This document shows positions 50,388-63,272 of a stretch of DNA of 64,000 nt, piece after piece. Under the pieces are notes generated by a model. It saw only the letters and a list, made by a program, of their open reading frames with translations. It did no database searches and was not told the origin of the DNA. The DNA is taken from positions 1 to 64,000 of the forward strand of contig JAFREE010000064.1 in assembly GCA_019400425.1 (NCBI GenBank), given 5' to 3'. Every line of letters starts with the position of its first letter. The first letter of the stretch is position 1. The stretch is from Hymenochaete sp. R1. Taxonomy: Eukaryota; Basidiomycota; Agaricomycetes; Hymenochaetales; Hymenochaetaceae. The position numbers and the translations under genes are program-made.

Positions 50388-53329
50388 TTATCCATCTATC
50401 TCCATCTCTTCCCCATTTGTGGCCAATCCACCATCCATTTCACCAAGTACATAATCTAAGACATAGCTGTCCTGTACTAGACGATCCAAACGAGCAAGAT
50501 GGCGCTCAGTGTAAGGAATAAGCGTTTGTACCAACTCGTTGAAAGAAAGCGTGTTATCGACCATTTTAACCCCTTGCAAAGTCGCCAGATACTCGCTCGA
50601 GGAAAAAGCGTTGGAAAAATCGTCTATGCTACGTAATTTTAGAAGAGAGTTCAGAATACCCTGAGCAATTACACTCGATTTCGCATTTGCGTTCCAGTCG
50701 CGGGCATGCCGAAGGAGGGCGACGAGCTCGACAGGCGGGAGTGATTGCAAGACATCATCGACTCCCATTTGGGAGTGTATGGGCATTGTTGTTGCTTTGC
50801 CGTCTAGTCGCAGAATTTGTTTGAACAAGGAGAGGAGGCGACCAGGATGATCCATGGCAAGAGCTAGAGAAATGGCGTTGCGATAGTCTTTGACAGCTAC
50901 GTAGTTCATGAATTCTTGCTCTCTTCATCTTATTGTCAGGCATACTGAAGGAATCAAAATAACAACAACGTACTTAAGGACAGTCTGTTCCACAGCAACC
51001 CGTTTCTCGACTTCCTTCTCGGAAGTGCAGTCTTTCCAGACAGTGATGACTGAATCAGCTGCTCCAGTCACGATATTAGACTCGTCCGAATTGACAGCCA
51101 AGGCCCAGATCTAGAAAAGGTGAGTTTCGAATGGAGAGGTAAAGACTGGTTACATGGCGTACCTTGTCTTCGTGATTATCCATCGTCGCGACGCACTCCT
51201 CCGTTCGAATGTTCCACGACTTCATTAGACCATCGGATGCTACGCTCACGAGTTGCAGATCACTATTCAGGAAATCTATTTGCAGCACTGAGTTTGTGTG
51301 ACCTTCAAAGGTCTGTAAAGTTGTCAGTTTCAATACGATTAGAAGCCATATCCCGTCCGAACCTTTACGCACGCAAAGTCATCCAAAGACCAAAGCTTTA
51401 TACTCTTGTCTCCGCTCCCTGTTGCAAGCACACGATCAACCTTTCCGAACTTGACCGTCCAAACGCCCCTCTTGTGGCCCTTGCAGGTTCCCAGCAATCT
51501 GAAATCACCTCTTGAACCGGACTTATCCGGGGTATATATGATTTCGTAAACTTTTGCTGTCCTATCCTGCGAACCTGATGCAAGATAACGATCGTTGGGC
51601 GAAACATCAAGTGAGTTTATGTCTTTCTCATGGCATTTCTGAGTGGAAAGACTTCTACACCTCGGTGACATCGCAGAGTCCTCTATATCCATGGCTATAG
51701 AACTAAGGTCCCACATCTTGATTGTTCTGTCCTGACTTCCCGAGAAAACGAAACCGGGATGCGCCAACCCGGACCCCACATCATACAGCTTGCGAGACAT
51801 TGCCAAAGATCCGACGCTCTCTCCATGTCCCTCACAAACCCCGACAGTCATCCACGTCGAAAGAGACTGTGAGAAGGACCAAAGACGGACACTTCTATCC
51901 TTGCTTCCACTGGCGAGTAGGCGCCTATCTGAGCTGTGATCAAGGGACAATACTATGCCTGAGTGACCTGGTAATAGCCGGGCATCGTTTTCAATCGCTG
52001 AATATATGCGTATTAGTTCAGAATTCGTCGCGACGGCGATGTGTGAGTCCTGCGATGAGACCGAAAGATATGTAGCACTGATAATCTCGTCGTTGAATCC
52101 GATCAGTTGCTGGCGCAATGTCTGGGTGGTCAAGGAATGAACCAATATGTTTTGATCCGCATGTACAGTGAAGATATCGGAGGTTTGTCGAATAAAACTT
52201 GGGGTGAAATTAATGCCAGCGTTTATGTACTGTAAAGTCAACGCTTACCCTGCGGATATAATCTCCTGGTGTTCCGTCTTCTCAGACATATATTTGTTCA
52301 GAGTGCCAAGGCAAGTTCCATGCTGTCCGTCCCAAACCTTCACCGCTCCTTTCTCCCCCGCCGTAAAGAACTGCAAGTCGTTCCCTGATTCAGATATCCA
52401 TCCAAGAGACTCTACGCGTTCCAATATAGGTATTGTGCGGATGAGAATAGGTACTTCCTTCCTTGAGGCTCTCGCTTTGGGTCCTTTCTGTTCGCTACCC
52501 TGAAGGAAGTCCCACAGAAGCGCAACAGAATCACGCCCACCGCTAATTAACCAGCGACCATCTTTTGTGATGTCCAACCCTCTCGGTACAGAAACATGCC
52601 CTTCTAGGATCGCGATGGGTTTCGTGGCCCCAGTTCGAGATGCGGAGGGTGACAAGTCGAATATCCGAATCTTCGTATCAACAGACGCAGAGACCAACTG
52701 TATCGTTGGCTGCACGGTCACGGCAGACGACGAGTCCTCGATGATGCGGAAGAGCAACGCACTGATGACTCCGCCGTGCCCCTTGAATGCATGAGTGACA
52801 TAGCCATGGCGAATGTCCCAGACTTTCACAATGCCGTCTGCAGAACCAGAGGCAAGTAGAGTGGAGGTCGGATCGAACGTGCATACATGAACGGGCGCTT
52901 CATGGGCCTTTGAAATTGTCCTGCTCGGTCTGATCGATTTTACAGAAGTTTGTGCCGAGAGAGGCTCGGAGTAAATGTGCAGAGACAAAGACCCGGTGAA
53001 GAGAACAAGGTGAGACGAAGAAGGGGTCAATGCAAACGAATAAATCGTTTCAGAGTCCTGATCATTTGCACATGAGAGTTTGCATAGGATACAGTGAGTA
53101 TACACTCACAGCAATGAACCTATGGAGCTCCTGGCCATCACTCAATCGGGTCAAGATTGCTTCCTCGCCTACACATGTCACGATATGCAGGCCATCTGGG
53201 CTCACAGTGACGGGTCCGCCGGTGTATAAAGGGCTTATAACACGTTGTTTCTCATAGCTATTTGTGCCGTTATCAGTGTCGAATACTTTCCAATGATAAT
53301 ATCAATACTTACGTGGTCTTAAGGGACAT
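50388..53329 (-). CDS. UTP13: UTP13 (TBL3), WD40 subunit of the small-subunit processome
   Basis: Minus-strand exons from MSLKTTYEKQRVISPLYTGG (ATG 53329) to stop 50388 give about 850 residues. Two tandem WD40 propellers are visible: LLASGSADGIVKVWDIRHGY, LISGGRDSVALLWDF, LLASGSKDRSVRLWSFSQSL, FVFSGSQDRTIKMWDLSS, YLASGSQDRTAKVYEI, VLATGSGDKSIKLWSLDDF and IVTGAADSVITVWKDCTS. The C-terminal helical Utp13 domain follows: EFMNYVAVKDYRNAISLALA, HPGRLLSLFKQIL, VSLPP-like spacer and IPYTERHLARLDRLVQDSYV. UTP13 belongs to the UTP-B complex that starts 18S rRNA maturation on the nascent transcript. Both propellers and the helical tail look complete. It converges with PRP22 across 150 bp. Confidence 0.93.
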
Positions 53330-53784
53330 GGAGAGGACTTCCGAAAATTAGGCATTGCGAGTAGCAGGAATTTCAGAAAGTTATTGTACGGAAGCGGACG
53401 TCGATCAAAAGAAGCGTGCGACACAACTGCCAGCTATAGAGAGGAGAGAATATTAATGAAAAGCAAAAACATGTTTGAGCCTAATATTCCCTCCAGTTAA
53501 CGAAACTTCGATTCTATTAAAAAACACTAAGGGTGAGGCTACATGGAAATAAGATTTCGTAAATCATGGATACATCTGAAGGGTAGTGAAAGGAAAGCCG
53601 TCCGTAAGAAAGAGGTAGTTGGGTATGAATAATAAATAAAATGTGTCCCATGAGAAATTATCCCAAAGAAGCAACGAACACTTCAAAGCCTTAGCCATGC
53701 CAAGTCTAGGTAACATGCCAATCAGCTGCATCTGCGAGTCGAGACACAGCAGCTTAGCAAAATGTCAAAGCCCCACCCAATGAC
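53330..53784. other. intergenic region between UTP13 promoter and forkhead gene end
   Basis: About 455 bp with no open frame of interest. It must hold the UTP13 promoter and the forkhead 3' end. Confidence 0.4.
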
Positions 53785-54969
53785 TCATCTGCATCCATCG
53801 CATCGTCTCTCGAGCACCTCGTTTCTGGTACGCAGCCGTGCGATTTCGGCATGTGCCTCACTGAGATCACTCGCCATTCTTGACATTCGTGCGGAAGACA
53901 TGACAGCCTGTTTCCGTAGCTCTCGGTTCTCCTCTAGCAATCGTTCCACTTCCTGCGCAGCATCGTAAGATATAGTTGAAGGACTAGGTCCGGCAGGGGA
54001 GAGGAAGGGGCTCGGTGATCGCGGATTCGATTTTATCGTGTAGTTCCCATCTTCTTCGTTAGTCACCAGGTGCTCAGAATGGTATGGAGAGTGAGAATCT
54101 GAGGGATATTCTCGTAACTCTAACGCGTTTGGATGCCGGCCTTTGTCCTCCATATACGGATTGTATGAGGTCGGTGAATATAACGCAGCATGAAGCCGGT
54201 ATGACTGAGTTGGAGCCAAGGCTATTGTTCCCAGTTGTAACCCAATCGAAACGTCGTCACCCTGTTCCTCAATCGGTTCTGTGCTTGGCCGCCCTCGCTT
54301 CTTCGCACTGCCTTCAGTTTCGTCAGGGCATGCACTCGTGCCTTTGCTTGCCCGGCCTCGCTTTCTTGGGCGTTTAGTGCCAGGAGGAGCTGTGAGGTTC
54401 ACAGTCCAATAAGACCCAAATCCTGGGTCCGTCACAGGTTTTGCTTGTCTTTCAAACAAACGGTTCAAAGATAAGTGATGCCGGACAGATTGCTTCCCAA
54501 GACATCATGAGCATGTCAGCCACGGTATACTATAAACTGAGACAGCACGTACCTTCCATGCAGGTCCCGCTGTCTTGTAGTATGAATACTTTCTTTCCAT
54601 CTCTGAGTAGATTTCCCGTATCGTTAGCCTTCGCTTTGGACTGCCCAGTATTGCACACCGTAGGATGATCGGGAGTGTATGTTGCGGCCTGCTGTCCGTA
54701 TCTGGCAAACAGTCAAGAGAATTTGGGCAGTCTTCATGAGGAGCGTGAGCTAGTTCGTCTATGAGTTCGTCGATAGGTTGCCGTTCTTCTTGATCAACAT
54801 CCTCGTCCATCGATGGGCTTTCAGAGCTGTCTACCAGTTTGCGGGACGAAGAGGGTAAAACATCAGAGGCACTGGTACTCATCAACATTTATATACTTAT
54901 GTTTTGTCGTTGACATACTCACCGTTGGTTAGCTTTCTGAGGATTGAGGAGTTGGCGGAGGCTGGTCAT
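53785..54969 (-). CDS. forkhead (winged-helix) transcription factor
   Basis: Three exons. The first starts at ATG 54969 (MTSLRQLLNPQKANQR) and splices in phase to TSASDVLPSSSRKLVD; a shorter start at 54888 is possible. After an acidic stretch comes the forkhead DNA-binding domain: TLPIILRCAILGSPKRRLTI, REIYSEMERKYSYYKTAGPA and, after an intron, WK joined to QSVRHHLSLNRLFERQAKPV and GFGSYWTVNL. The recognition helix SVRHHLSLN is intact. A basic patch PGTKRPRKRGRASKG follows, then a low-complexity region, and a leucine-rich coiled coil near the C-terminus (EVERLLEENRELRKQ, LSEAHAEIARLRTRNEVLE). A forkhead domain combined with a C-terminal coiled coil suggests dimerisation. About 365 residues. 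No particular orthologue is recognised. Confidence 0.88.
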
Positions 54970-55336
54970 GGAAGAGAGGATGTTCGTTTGAATCCCAGAT
55001 ACTCGGAACCACTGGCGCTGGTAGTGGACCCACAGTCTTCCTTAAGACCCAACCACACACCACTAGTCCTCGCTTACTTCTCGCTAAGCTCCTAAGACAC
55101 GTTTTACGGCATCGATCGGCTGTGACAAGAAGGCGGCTTCCAACAATTAATCGCATCGATGATCGAGTTCATAATAAAGTACAACAAAAGCGCGATTATT
55201 ATACAATCACAGTCAGTACAAAACAAAGAAACTATATTACAAGTGAAAGTACAAGGTTATTGATATGTTTTCCGATAAATCCTTCCTTCAAGTTCAGAAG
55301 ACTTTTAATTAAAAGAACAGGACAAACGACAATGCT
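54970..55336. other. intergenic region between forkhead and zinc-cluster genes
   Basis: About 370 bp upstream of the forkhead gene. AT-rich around 55160-55320; no gene seen. Holds the forkhead promoter and the 3' end of the next gene. Confidence 0.4.
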
Positions 55337-58300
55337 CTAGAAAAAGGAACCCTCGGGATTTGTGAAGCTCTGGAAATCGTAACCCAGGAACGGAGCAGAC
55401 GACTCAGGGTAATTCGCCATCCACTGCTGGATCCCTGGTGCGAAGATGGGTTCCGGTAGTGATTCGTTCATGATAGGCGTGTACGCACTCTGGGACCCGG
55501 AGCTGGACGAGTTGGTTGAAGAACGCAGCACATCATTCGAAGGATCGACACCCGGTAAGTCCAGCCCCAAAAATTGTGCTAGCAACCGTGAGTTCAATTC
55601 ACTTTCATCCTAGAGAAAAATGAGCACTCTGCTACAGCTTCAGTGGCACGATCCGTACCGGACGTTCGGAAGCGTATTCATTGAAAATATCGCGCACACT
55701 GGCAAACTTCTCCGGGGTCTTGACTCTTTCTGTTGTTTTTGCCTCAAACTTTGAGGCAGCGCTCACGAGAAGCTCGAAATTTCTGGCGGCACTAGGCCAG
55801 ACGTGCTGATAGCACGGAATCAGCGCCTTCCACCATTCAGATCGTAACATGAATACTTACTTCCATGTCCTTCGAACATTTCAAGATATTGACAAGTGAC
55901 ATATATGAGCGACCGACGTCGCCGCGTTTCATTGATACTGCAAACAGTGAGGTAGGTTCCTTCTTTTCCCTCGTGAAAACTCACAAGAAGCAATGTGCAT
56001 AATTCTGTAAAAAAACATTCAATCGAATTTCTGGCAAATGGATGGAAAGTCTAACCCTGCGGACATCAGAAAAGATGGTAAATACGCTGAAGTCGCCTTC
56101 AACGTAAATGTGTCTCGCATGATGGAAGCTGTTATTGCATGAAATTAAGTGATGCTTTGTTTGCGATGAAGTTGGATTTACCCAGGTCAGCCACCTTCTC
56201 GGCTGCATTCTGGCAAAGTGAAAATTGGAGGCCCGTATCCAGCCCACGTGCAGACGCCGCCGTCCTTTGGCAAATTATAGTCAACTTCCACAACAGTTTA
56301 AGTTTGCATCACTTACTCTTTAGTATTATCTCGAGGAATACTGTAATAGAATTTGGATTTGTCAATTATAACAGAAAAACTCGCGACTCACAATTTCCTG
56401 TGTAAGAGCATGACTGTCACTGAATGGTGCATATGCAGACGTAAAACCTGAGGAGCGACAGATTGATTCCTAAAATCGCGGTACTGAAGATATTCTGGGA
56501 GGGACGCGAGCCAATCGTTGAGCTCCTTTTCTAGTTCCGAGAGAAGGGACAGCAGTGTTTGCCATGGTTTCTGTCGGATGGCGTACAAGTTTTCAATAAT
56601 CCGCCCCGTTATCTCCGCTGTGATATGGTTAGACTGGAAATGAAAACCGCGTATAAGCATTACGCACACAAAAATGCAGTTGCCCTAAACACCGACAAGG
56701 TGCAGCTTGGAAGAGGCATCGGCCCGTAAAATTCCTGCACGACGGAGTGAGGGTGCCATATCTCGGTGTCTTCAGCCTACAGCACGAGAGTATCAGATAG
56801 CATTCAAGCGGATAGAGGTGTCGATGCGTTATACCATGCTGATGACTGCCTCCGCACTCGGACCTGGCAGATCTGTATCATATTCAGACTCGTGAATGAA
56901 CGTCGGTTTTCCTACGCAAGTGCCTTTAGTGTCATAAGATTTGACTTGATCGAAGTTGGATGCCTACCTTGAGCACAGGCGATGATCCTTTATGAATGAC
57001 ATGTAAGCATTCGAACTTTTCCGTTTTGATTTCTACAAACTTCTCAGCTATGGTGCAAGACCACCAAACATGTTTCCTCTCTTGCTTCTGGGTCGGACTG
57101 AAAATATCCTTTCCAAGCCTCTGCCACCTATCAGCTGTGCGATGAAGGCCAAGATCCTGCGCCTACGACATTCTCAGCTAATAAATATATATGAATGCCG
57201 AAGAATACATATTACCATTCGAATGGCAAGTCCTGCGCAGAGGAATTTAAGCTTTTCACTCTCAAAATTGGGACAAACACACCTATGAATATTGAACTTT
57301 GTTCGTATGAACCTATTCCAAACTCCCGGTAAGCTAAGATAACGAGCGCTTGACATGTATTCAATGAGCTCATGTGAAGAACAGTGTCTATGTCATAATA
57401 TCAGCCTCGATTCTTAAGCATTCAATCGTGAATTCATACGAAGAATCCTTCTAGCCCCGGCCAAGTAATCGCAACCGGCTTCCCACATTTGTGAGCCTTT
57501 CGGTATTGGCATCTCCTTTTCATTGAATCGACTTGAAACTGTAAATATGGATAGAAGGAGGAGCTGGAATAATTTCTGGTCAAGCCTGAAGATGCGATCG
57601 AGTCAGTATATATAGCTCCAAATGCGATGCTATACTCGCCCTGGCCTCTTTTTCGAATGCTCTGGTGACTGTTGCTCGCAAAGGGTAAGAAAGCTTGGTT
57701 TGTGTATTACCGGTATATCCGGATGCGCATATGTGAAATACAATTCAATTAGCAGTTTCTGGTGCTCTGGGCTCGGCCAGTTAATGTAAATTGGTTCATT
57801 CTCGCTGTCTAGATCTGCCAATCGCCTCTCTGCATGAGGCCAAGTCCGGGCCATAGGCAATTTCCTTTCATAACTTGAGCGTCTGTATGGTATTTCGACA
57901 CTGTAGAGCACTCACCACAAGCCCATGGAATTTCGTGATGTTGAGCTATCAGTGAGCCTGTCCAGCAGCGGCATACCGCTAGAGTCGTTATGATACCGAA
58001 TCTGTAGGCATATAAGATCCAATTGTCTCTTATTAAACCAATTGAACATCGATTTACTTCATCATGCTCATCAACGGAGAGCCTTCCTACAGCTTCTTCG
58101 TCCTCAATCCGCTCAATGATGTCTTCCTCACTTTCCACCACATCCGAACTACCGTTTGTCTGAGCTGAATATGGTTCATCCTTAGGTACGACAGGCAGCA
58201 TAGAAAGATCAAGTCTCGAATACCTGAGATAAGCACTCGTACTTGAAGTTTGGTGCTGACCATAATGGTGATACTTACCCGTTCGGTATTGGAGGCGGTG

Positions 58301-59061
58301 GTCCAAGATCCCTCTGACCTGAAAGTCGCTCTTTCCCCTCTAAAATATTCTCAAGCCGTTGTAACCAAGCAGGAGTCGGAGCAGGTAAATCATCTAATAA
58401 ACCTTATCATGAGCACAAGTGACGTCCACCACCAAAACGGAAAATCGCTTACCAGTGGAGGAAGAGAGACTCTCCCTGTTCTGCCTAGATTCTCTGGATG
58501 CCCGCGTCTCCTGACTCTCTCTGAGCCGCTTGAATGTCGTTGCAAATTCTGCTGGGCCAGAGTTGGATGCGCGAGCAGCCGAACCATACGGGCCTGTTTC
58601 TACGCGGGATAAAATATCCCTTGCGAGGAGATCATTCAATTTAAGGTCATTCACAATCCCTCGACAACGGCCATCTGATGAATGCATTATAGCGCCGAGA
58701 AGTGCCTCAACCTGGTGCAGGCGTTGTTCAATGGCGTTTATATAGCCTTTGGGGGGTCCTCGACGGAAAGACGGTCCCTCGTAAGTACATGCTATATGAT
58801 CGCTTAGCGAAGAGTAGTTCAGTGGACCTAGATCACTCACTGAGCCCGTTCGTTACACAGTTCGAACACGGCTTAATAGGATCTGTTGGTTTTCTGCATT
58901 TGCTTTTCGTTCGCCGGCATTGATCGCAAGCTACAATGTATCATGGGACGTTTGAAGTGCATTGCAATAAAATGTTGATGAAGGGTACCTCTACTGCTCC
59001 TTCGTTTACTTGATTCTGAATCCAGAGGTAACTCAAGGGAAGCGGTCGAAGGAGTAGACAT
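55337..59061 (-). CDS. Zn(2)-Cys(6) fungal transcription factor (XlnR-type architecture)
   Basis: A many-exon gene (about 3.7 kb, probably 900-1,000 residues) from MSTPSTASLELPLDSESSKR (ATG 59061) to stop 55337. The binuclear zinc cluster, assembled over two introns, has spacing CX2CX6CX9CX2CX6C: ACDQCRRTKSKC, then PCSNCVTNGLTC. It is followed by TYEGPSFRRGPPKGYINAIE and a coiled coil (QRLHQVEALLGAI). This RRGPPKGYI linker is typical of fungal regulators such as the xylanase regulator family. The fungal-specific transcription factor domain follows: NWPSPEHQKLLIELYFTYAH, PDIPVIHKPSFL, and further down AIRQKPWQTLLSLLSELEKE, LNDWLASLPEYLQYRD and LRLHMHHSVTVMLLHR. The tail contains DVLRSSTNSSSSGSQ and an acidic-aromatic end (FLGYDFQSFTNPEG) that could activate transcription. 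Some middle exons are hard to place by eye; target genes are unknown. Confidence 0.85.
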
Positions 59062-59341
59062 GGTGGTGAGATGCGAGGATGCGAGGAAGAGAGGTTTGCA
59101 ATGTGAATTTCAGTGAAATAAGTACATCCGAGATCTACGCAGTGACATCACAAGTTTCGCACGCATGAAGATTCGACTCGAGTCTCAAGATTCTCACCCG
59201 AGGCCGTTTGAGGAATCGAATTGCCGTACTCGAATAAACGTTAAACCTGTCCTCGCCAACTCCACAAAAACACCCGCACTTATAAATACGCATAAAATGG
59301 CGGATGACGATAGATAAGCTAAGCTCTAAACTACAAATACA

Positions 59342-60693
59342 CTACTTCAATGGCGAAAATGGAAGGGGAACCAAAATGGTTGAATCCATGAACTTTGCTA
59401 GTTGCGTAGTCTGCGCAAATACGTATTTCAATCAGTAAATGACATCATCATAGACTTTACTTAGCGCTTACTTTGTGGACCGTATCACTCCAACCATCTA
59501 CTTGCCACGCCTTCTCACGTATCTCTGAGCGTGTTTCGAAGTCACTACAAGTATTCTTCAACATCATTATCATCCGCTAAAAGATAATGGCACGTACGGA
59601 TACTGCCAGAGATGATGTACCTGATGCAGACGTCCAATACGTGCGAACCAAGCACCTGCATAACGCGTATCGATCGAAGCTGGGTATTGGGAGACAAGTG
59701 CATCACTTACCGACAGGGGCAACAAGTTTCCGTCTGGCTTCAATTCCGACACGCCTAACAAATACTCAATTATGCCGTTGAGCGATTAAGAAAACAGTGC
59801 CACGTACCAAGCAGACTCCCATTCGAGAAGAGTACCAGGTTTAAGCTGATAGCTCCGGAGCTCAAAAATACCGCCTTGAGATCGTGGCGGGGACGAAGGA
59901 AGAAATGCAAATTCTTGGTTGACTTGAGTTGATCTGAAAATATACCCAGAACTTCAGACAGGTTTCGAGTTTTCCACGAGTCATCAGATACCTTGAGTTC
60001 AAATACGGTAACATTCCTTGGAAAGCTTTTGTGTGTTCCTTCAAAGTGCGAAGTTAGCTCGCTTTGACATTGAAACCAGATGACCGCGCTGTACACTAGA
60101 TCCTTGCATGAGGCGGAAAGACCTATCGAATCCACCGTGGTTTTCGTATTCCGTGATATGTACTACGAGGGCGGCATGTGGTTCATTTCCCCAAGTCACG
60201 AAAGTAAGTTGTGCCAAATTAGCATGACTTCGCGAAAAATCGCCAGGGACTGCTTGAACGCACCAAACGTATCGTTATCCCCAATGATCGTTTCCCAGCT
60301 ACCAGTCAACTTCACATTCAAATCTGGATCAGATCGAATGCCGGTGTAGTATGTCTCCCTAAAGCATCATTAAGTCGTGAGAAAGGAAGAGCGTGAGCAA
60401 GTGCACGTACGCTGCTTTCTTATATTCAGCAGAGGCACTCGGTTTGACCTTGTGAACCTCGAAAACATGAAGATACTTTTGTCTGGCAACAAGTTTTGAG
60501 TGTTGCTTCTGTTCTACTTCTCCGACTTCTTTTGCCTGCGGGCTACCGTAGACAATGTTCTGCGCGGCCAAGGTCAAGAGGAGTAGCATGGGAGAAGGAA
60601 ATGTCTTCCGACCTTGATAGATACATTTCGCCGCCCAATCAAAGGGGCAGACTTAAAAGAGGCGCGTGCTGCATCAGAGGTCCTGCTCAACAT
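59342..60693 (-). CDS. NIPSNAP-family mitochondrial protein
   Basis: Exons from ATG 60693 to stop 59342 give about 270 residues. I chose 60693 rather than the downstream ATG at 60589 because its short exon encodes MLSRTSDAARASFKSAP, a basic, Ser-rich presequence typical of mitochondrial import, and splices in frame to NIVYGSPQAKEVGEVEQKQH. Two NIPSNAP repeats follow: LHVFEVHKVKPSASAEYKKA, VKLTGSWETIIGDNDTFG, EYENHGGFDRSFRLMQ; then QEFAFLPSSPPRSQGGIFEL, RSYQLKPGTLLEWESAW and GAWFARIGRLHQVHHLWQYP. The last exons give SDFETRSEIREKAWQVDGWS and TTQLAKFMDSTILVPLPFSP. NIPSNAPs are mitochondrial matrix or surface proteins; in animals they signal mitophagy, while the fungal role is unknown. The gene appears intact. 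Confidence 0.87.
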
Positions 60694-60932
60694 CGCCTCT
60701 GATATGTGTAGAAGTTCGATATACGCGTCAAGAAGTGAGGAGGACACAAGCAATGAAAGAGCTCAAGTGAAGTGACGGTGAGGGCGCGGTCGTAATGCGG
60801 AAGCAAGTGTTATCGACCGTGGGAATTCGCTTTACTAGGTCTGCGTCATCGCTCTTTCAACCTGGATCGCTTTATACCATCTAATCTGAGAGAGTTCTCA
60901 TAATAGTACCATAGGAAATCAGTACTAGAACA

Positions 60933-62857
60933 TTACAGTACGCGTCTCATCCAAAATTCATATAATCTAATGCGTCCATTTTCAGCTCCGCCATTCGTTC
61001 GTATCTGACTTTGACCAGTAAATGTCATCCGGAAAAAGCGAGCGAGAATCGCTCTGTTGTCGAGCCTGGCGCTGCATTCGATATTGTCATCAAGACTTCC
61101 ATCAATGTATGTCGAATGCACTTCTTGGCATACCAAGCTAAATTTGGCTGTTGTCTATTACAAATAAAAATCAACCCCAACGGGACAATGATAAAGAATG
61201 CTCACCCATGACTGACCATCCTTAGACCATTCGAAAAGACAGCCGCGGAGAATTTGTTCAGTCTCTTTGTCGACAAGAAAAGCGAGCTCAGCTTCGCTCT
61301 CGACTGAGTTTAGACTAGCAAAATGCTCTATTAAAATCCAGTCCCCAACCTTGACTCCTTAATAGTTTTAAGATATAGCATTCGGTTTATACCGATAGCA
61401 CTCACCTGTAGGGCTCACAAACGCCGTATCTGATTTGCCATCTACAACATTTGACAAAGAATAATTGAGGTAGAATGCCAGGTCTTTCTCGTCCAGTAAG
61501 CTATGTTTCCTCGTCTTAATTGCCTCCAAATCTATCCTCTCTGATTCCTTAAAGCTTTGAGGCAACAAATTGATGTTCGTTGAGATGACGCATGGATTCA
61601 GGAGACACGCGGCGTACGCCACGCGCTCTTGCACTCGTGTGAGATCGTTACGGTCCAATGAAGCTTCCGATTGAGGTCTTGTATGAGAAGTCGAATTGAT
61701 GGACGAAATATATGCAAGAGCCCTGGCCTGCCGTGATTAACACGCATTAGTTGTAGTAATACGCCTGCGAAAAGTGCCCGCATACTCACTATGTGATAAT
61801 CATTTCGTGCGTCACCTTCTGAACCAACAGTAAATGGCTGGCCACCTCCGAGTTCTATGCCGTGATCAAACCAGATAATATCTTGTCTGATTTCGTTTTG
61901 AAGAACTGTGAAGTAATTATCAGCCATCTTCATTTCGTCTTCCGTGAGGGCCAAATCTTTCAGCAGCTCGAGAAACGTCTCGACTGTAGTGCGGCTCGCC
62001 AAGGTTCCGTGTCCAAGCCAGGCGAATAATGCATTCAACCTTTCGCCAGTCGAGAACGTTCGTATGCGCGATAGAAGATGCTCATGAGGTGGGAGTAAAT
62101 GCAGCGATTTAATCGGTCCATGAAAAGAGGCATACTGCCAGAGATTGTTGATAACTTGGGGTTGAATGAAGTAGTCATCATCCTAAAGCACGTTAGATAA
62201 ATTCTACCTTGAAGGAGCCATTGAAGGAAGCGAATACCCAACTTGGAAGAAGCAAAAGGGAGTAACTACCTCTGCACACGCCCGGAATCTAGCTTGGAAC
62301 AGTTCATTCTCTGGAGAATTGTATATGTGCAGCTTATTACTCGGACATCCAGTCTCCGAGAATGTCTGCGGGGCAAAATGTTAATTGCGCCCCATGGAAA
62401 ACAATTCTAATTGTAGTTTGCTTGCCTTCAAAGATATCGGGTTGCTACGCTTGTTATTCCAAATATATATAGTGGCAACCGAGTTCTCTAGCCACGGTCC
62501 GCAGAGGAGACTAGTCAAAAACACGACATTTTCTAGGCGAGACCAATTGAGTAAAATTGCTGTGATGGCAGGAGGTCCAAGCTGCTTCGATTCCGACGTA
62601 GGTATCGCTCCATATACTTGTCCTGCAGGCGCCAAATAGGACAGTACTGGACTTTGACCAGGAACGCCATATGCGAGTAGTTTCTCTTCCAACTCCGTGG
62701 ATAATTGCCCCTTAGACTTGGACAGGCGTACTAGGTGAACGGAGATCGCAACGGCTACAAGGACGACGCTACCAGCAGCAATAAAGTAGAAAAGCGACCT
62801 CGAAGAACGGTTGGACGATTTTACGACGTCTTCATGCGATTGAATTTTCGCCCTCAT
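60933..62857 (-). CDS. type II membrane protein, putative glycosyltransferase with extra C-terminal domain
   Basis: Exons from ATG 62857 to stop 60933 give about 540 residues. A single membrane helix near residues 22-43 (LFYFIAAGSVVLVAVAISVH) with a short N-terminal cytosolic tail suggests a Golgi type II protein. The luminal part reads AITAILLNWSRLENVVFLTS, ENSVATIYIWNNKR, KLHIYNSPENELFQARFRAC, then FCFFQ joined across an intron to DDDYFIQPQVINNLWQ; the DDD resembles the metal-binding DxD of nucleotide-sugar transferases. Further on come LFAWLGHGTLASRTTVETFL, EMKMADNYFTVLQNEI and IELGGGQPFTVGSEGDARND. The C-terminal part (GVKVGDWILIEHFASLN, FFRMTFTGQSQIRTNGG, AENGRIRLYEFWMRR) looks like a separate beta-rich, possibly discoidin-like module. 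The intron at about 62397-62438 begins gcaagc, a GC donor. I know similar predicted proteins only from basidiomycetes and cannot name donor or acceptor. Confidence 0.7.
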
Positions 62858-63272
62858 CCTGATCGCTCCATCATACCCGATGTTCCACTTGAAGCCCAGT
62901 GTTGACTTTCAATGTAAATGAAGGCAAGGGAAGAAGATGGAAAGGACGGGAGGGGTGTCGTGGCCGTCTGCTTGCCATTCGGAACTTTCCGAGAAACTGG
63001 GATCGAAAATGAAAATTTAGCTTTCTAATACATAACCTACGGTCATTAATATTATATTCGAAATATGGCTCCAAGTACGGACGGAATACAAGCATAACTA
63101 CACACGAGTAGTAACAAAGCAAGCACAAAGCAAGATAGCACAAACACAAGATCACAGTACAGTATATACATTACTACCTACGAGTCAAATGAAAAATAAC
63201 ACGAAGATGCACATTTACAAAACCTTAACTTACTAGGAGCATCGATGCTAGCAGATGTTCAAGATAGAAGCA
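62858..63272. other. intergenic region upstream of the glycosyltransferase-like gene
   Basis: About 415 bp. AT-rich from 63010 to 63240 with short repeats of acaaagcaag/acaaacacaag near 63113-63150. No gene recognised. Confidence 0.4.
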
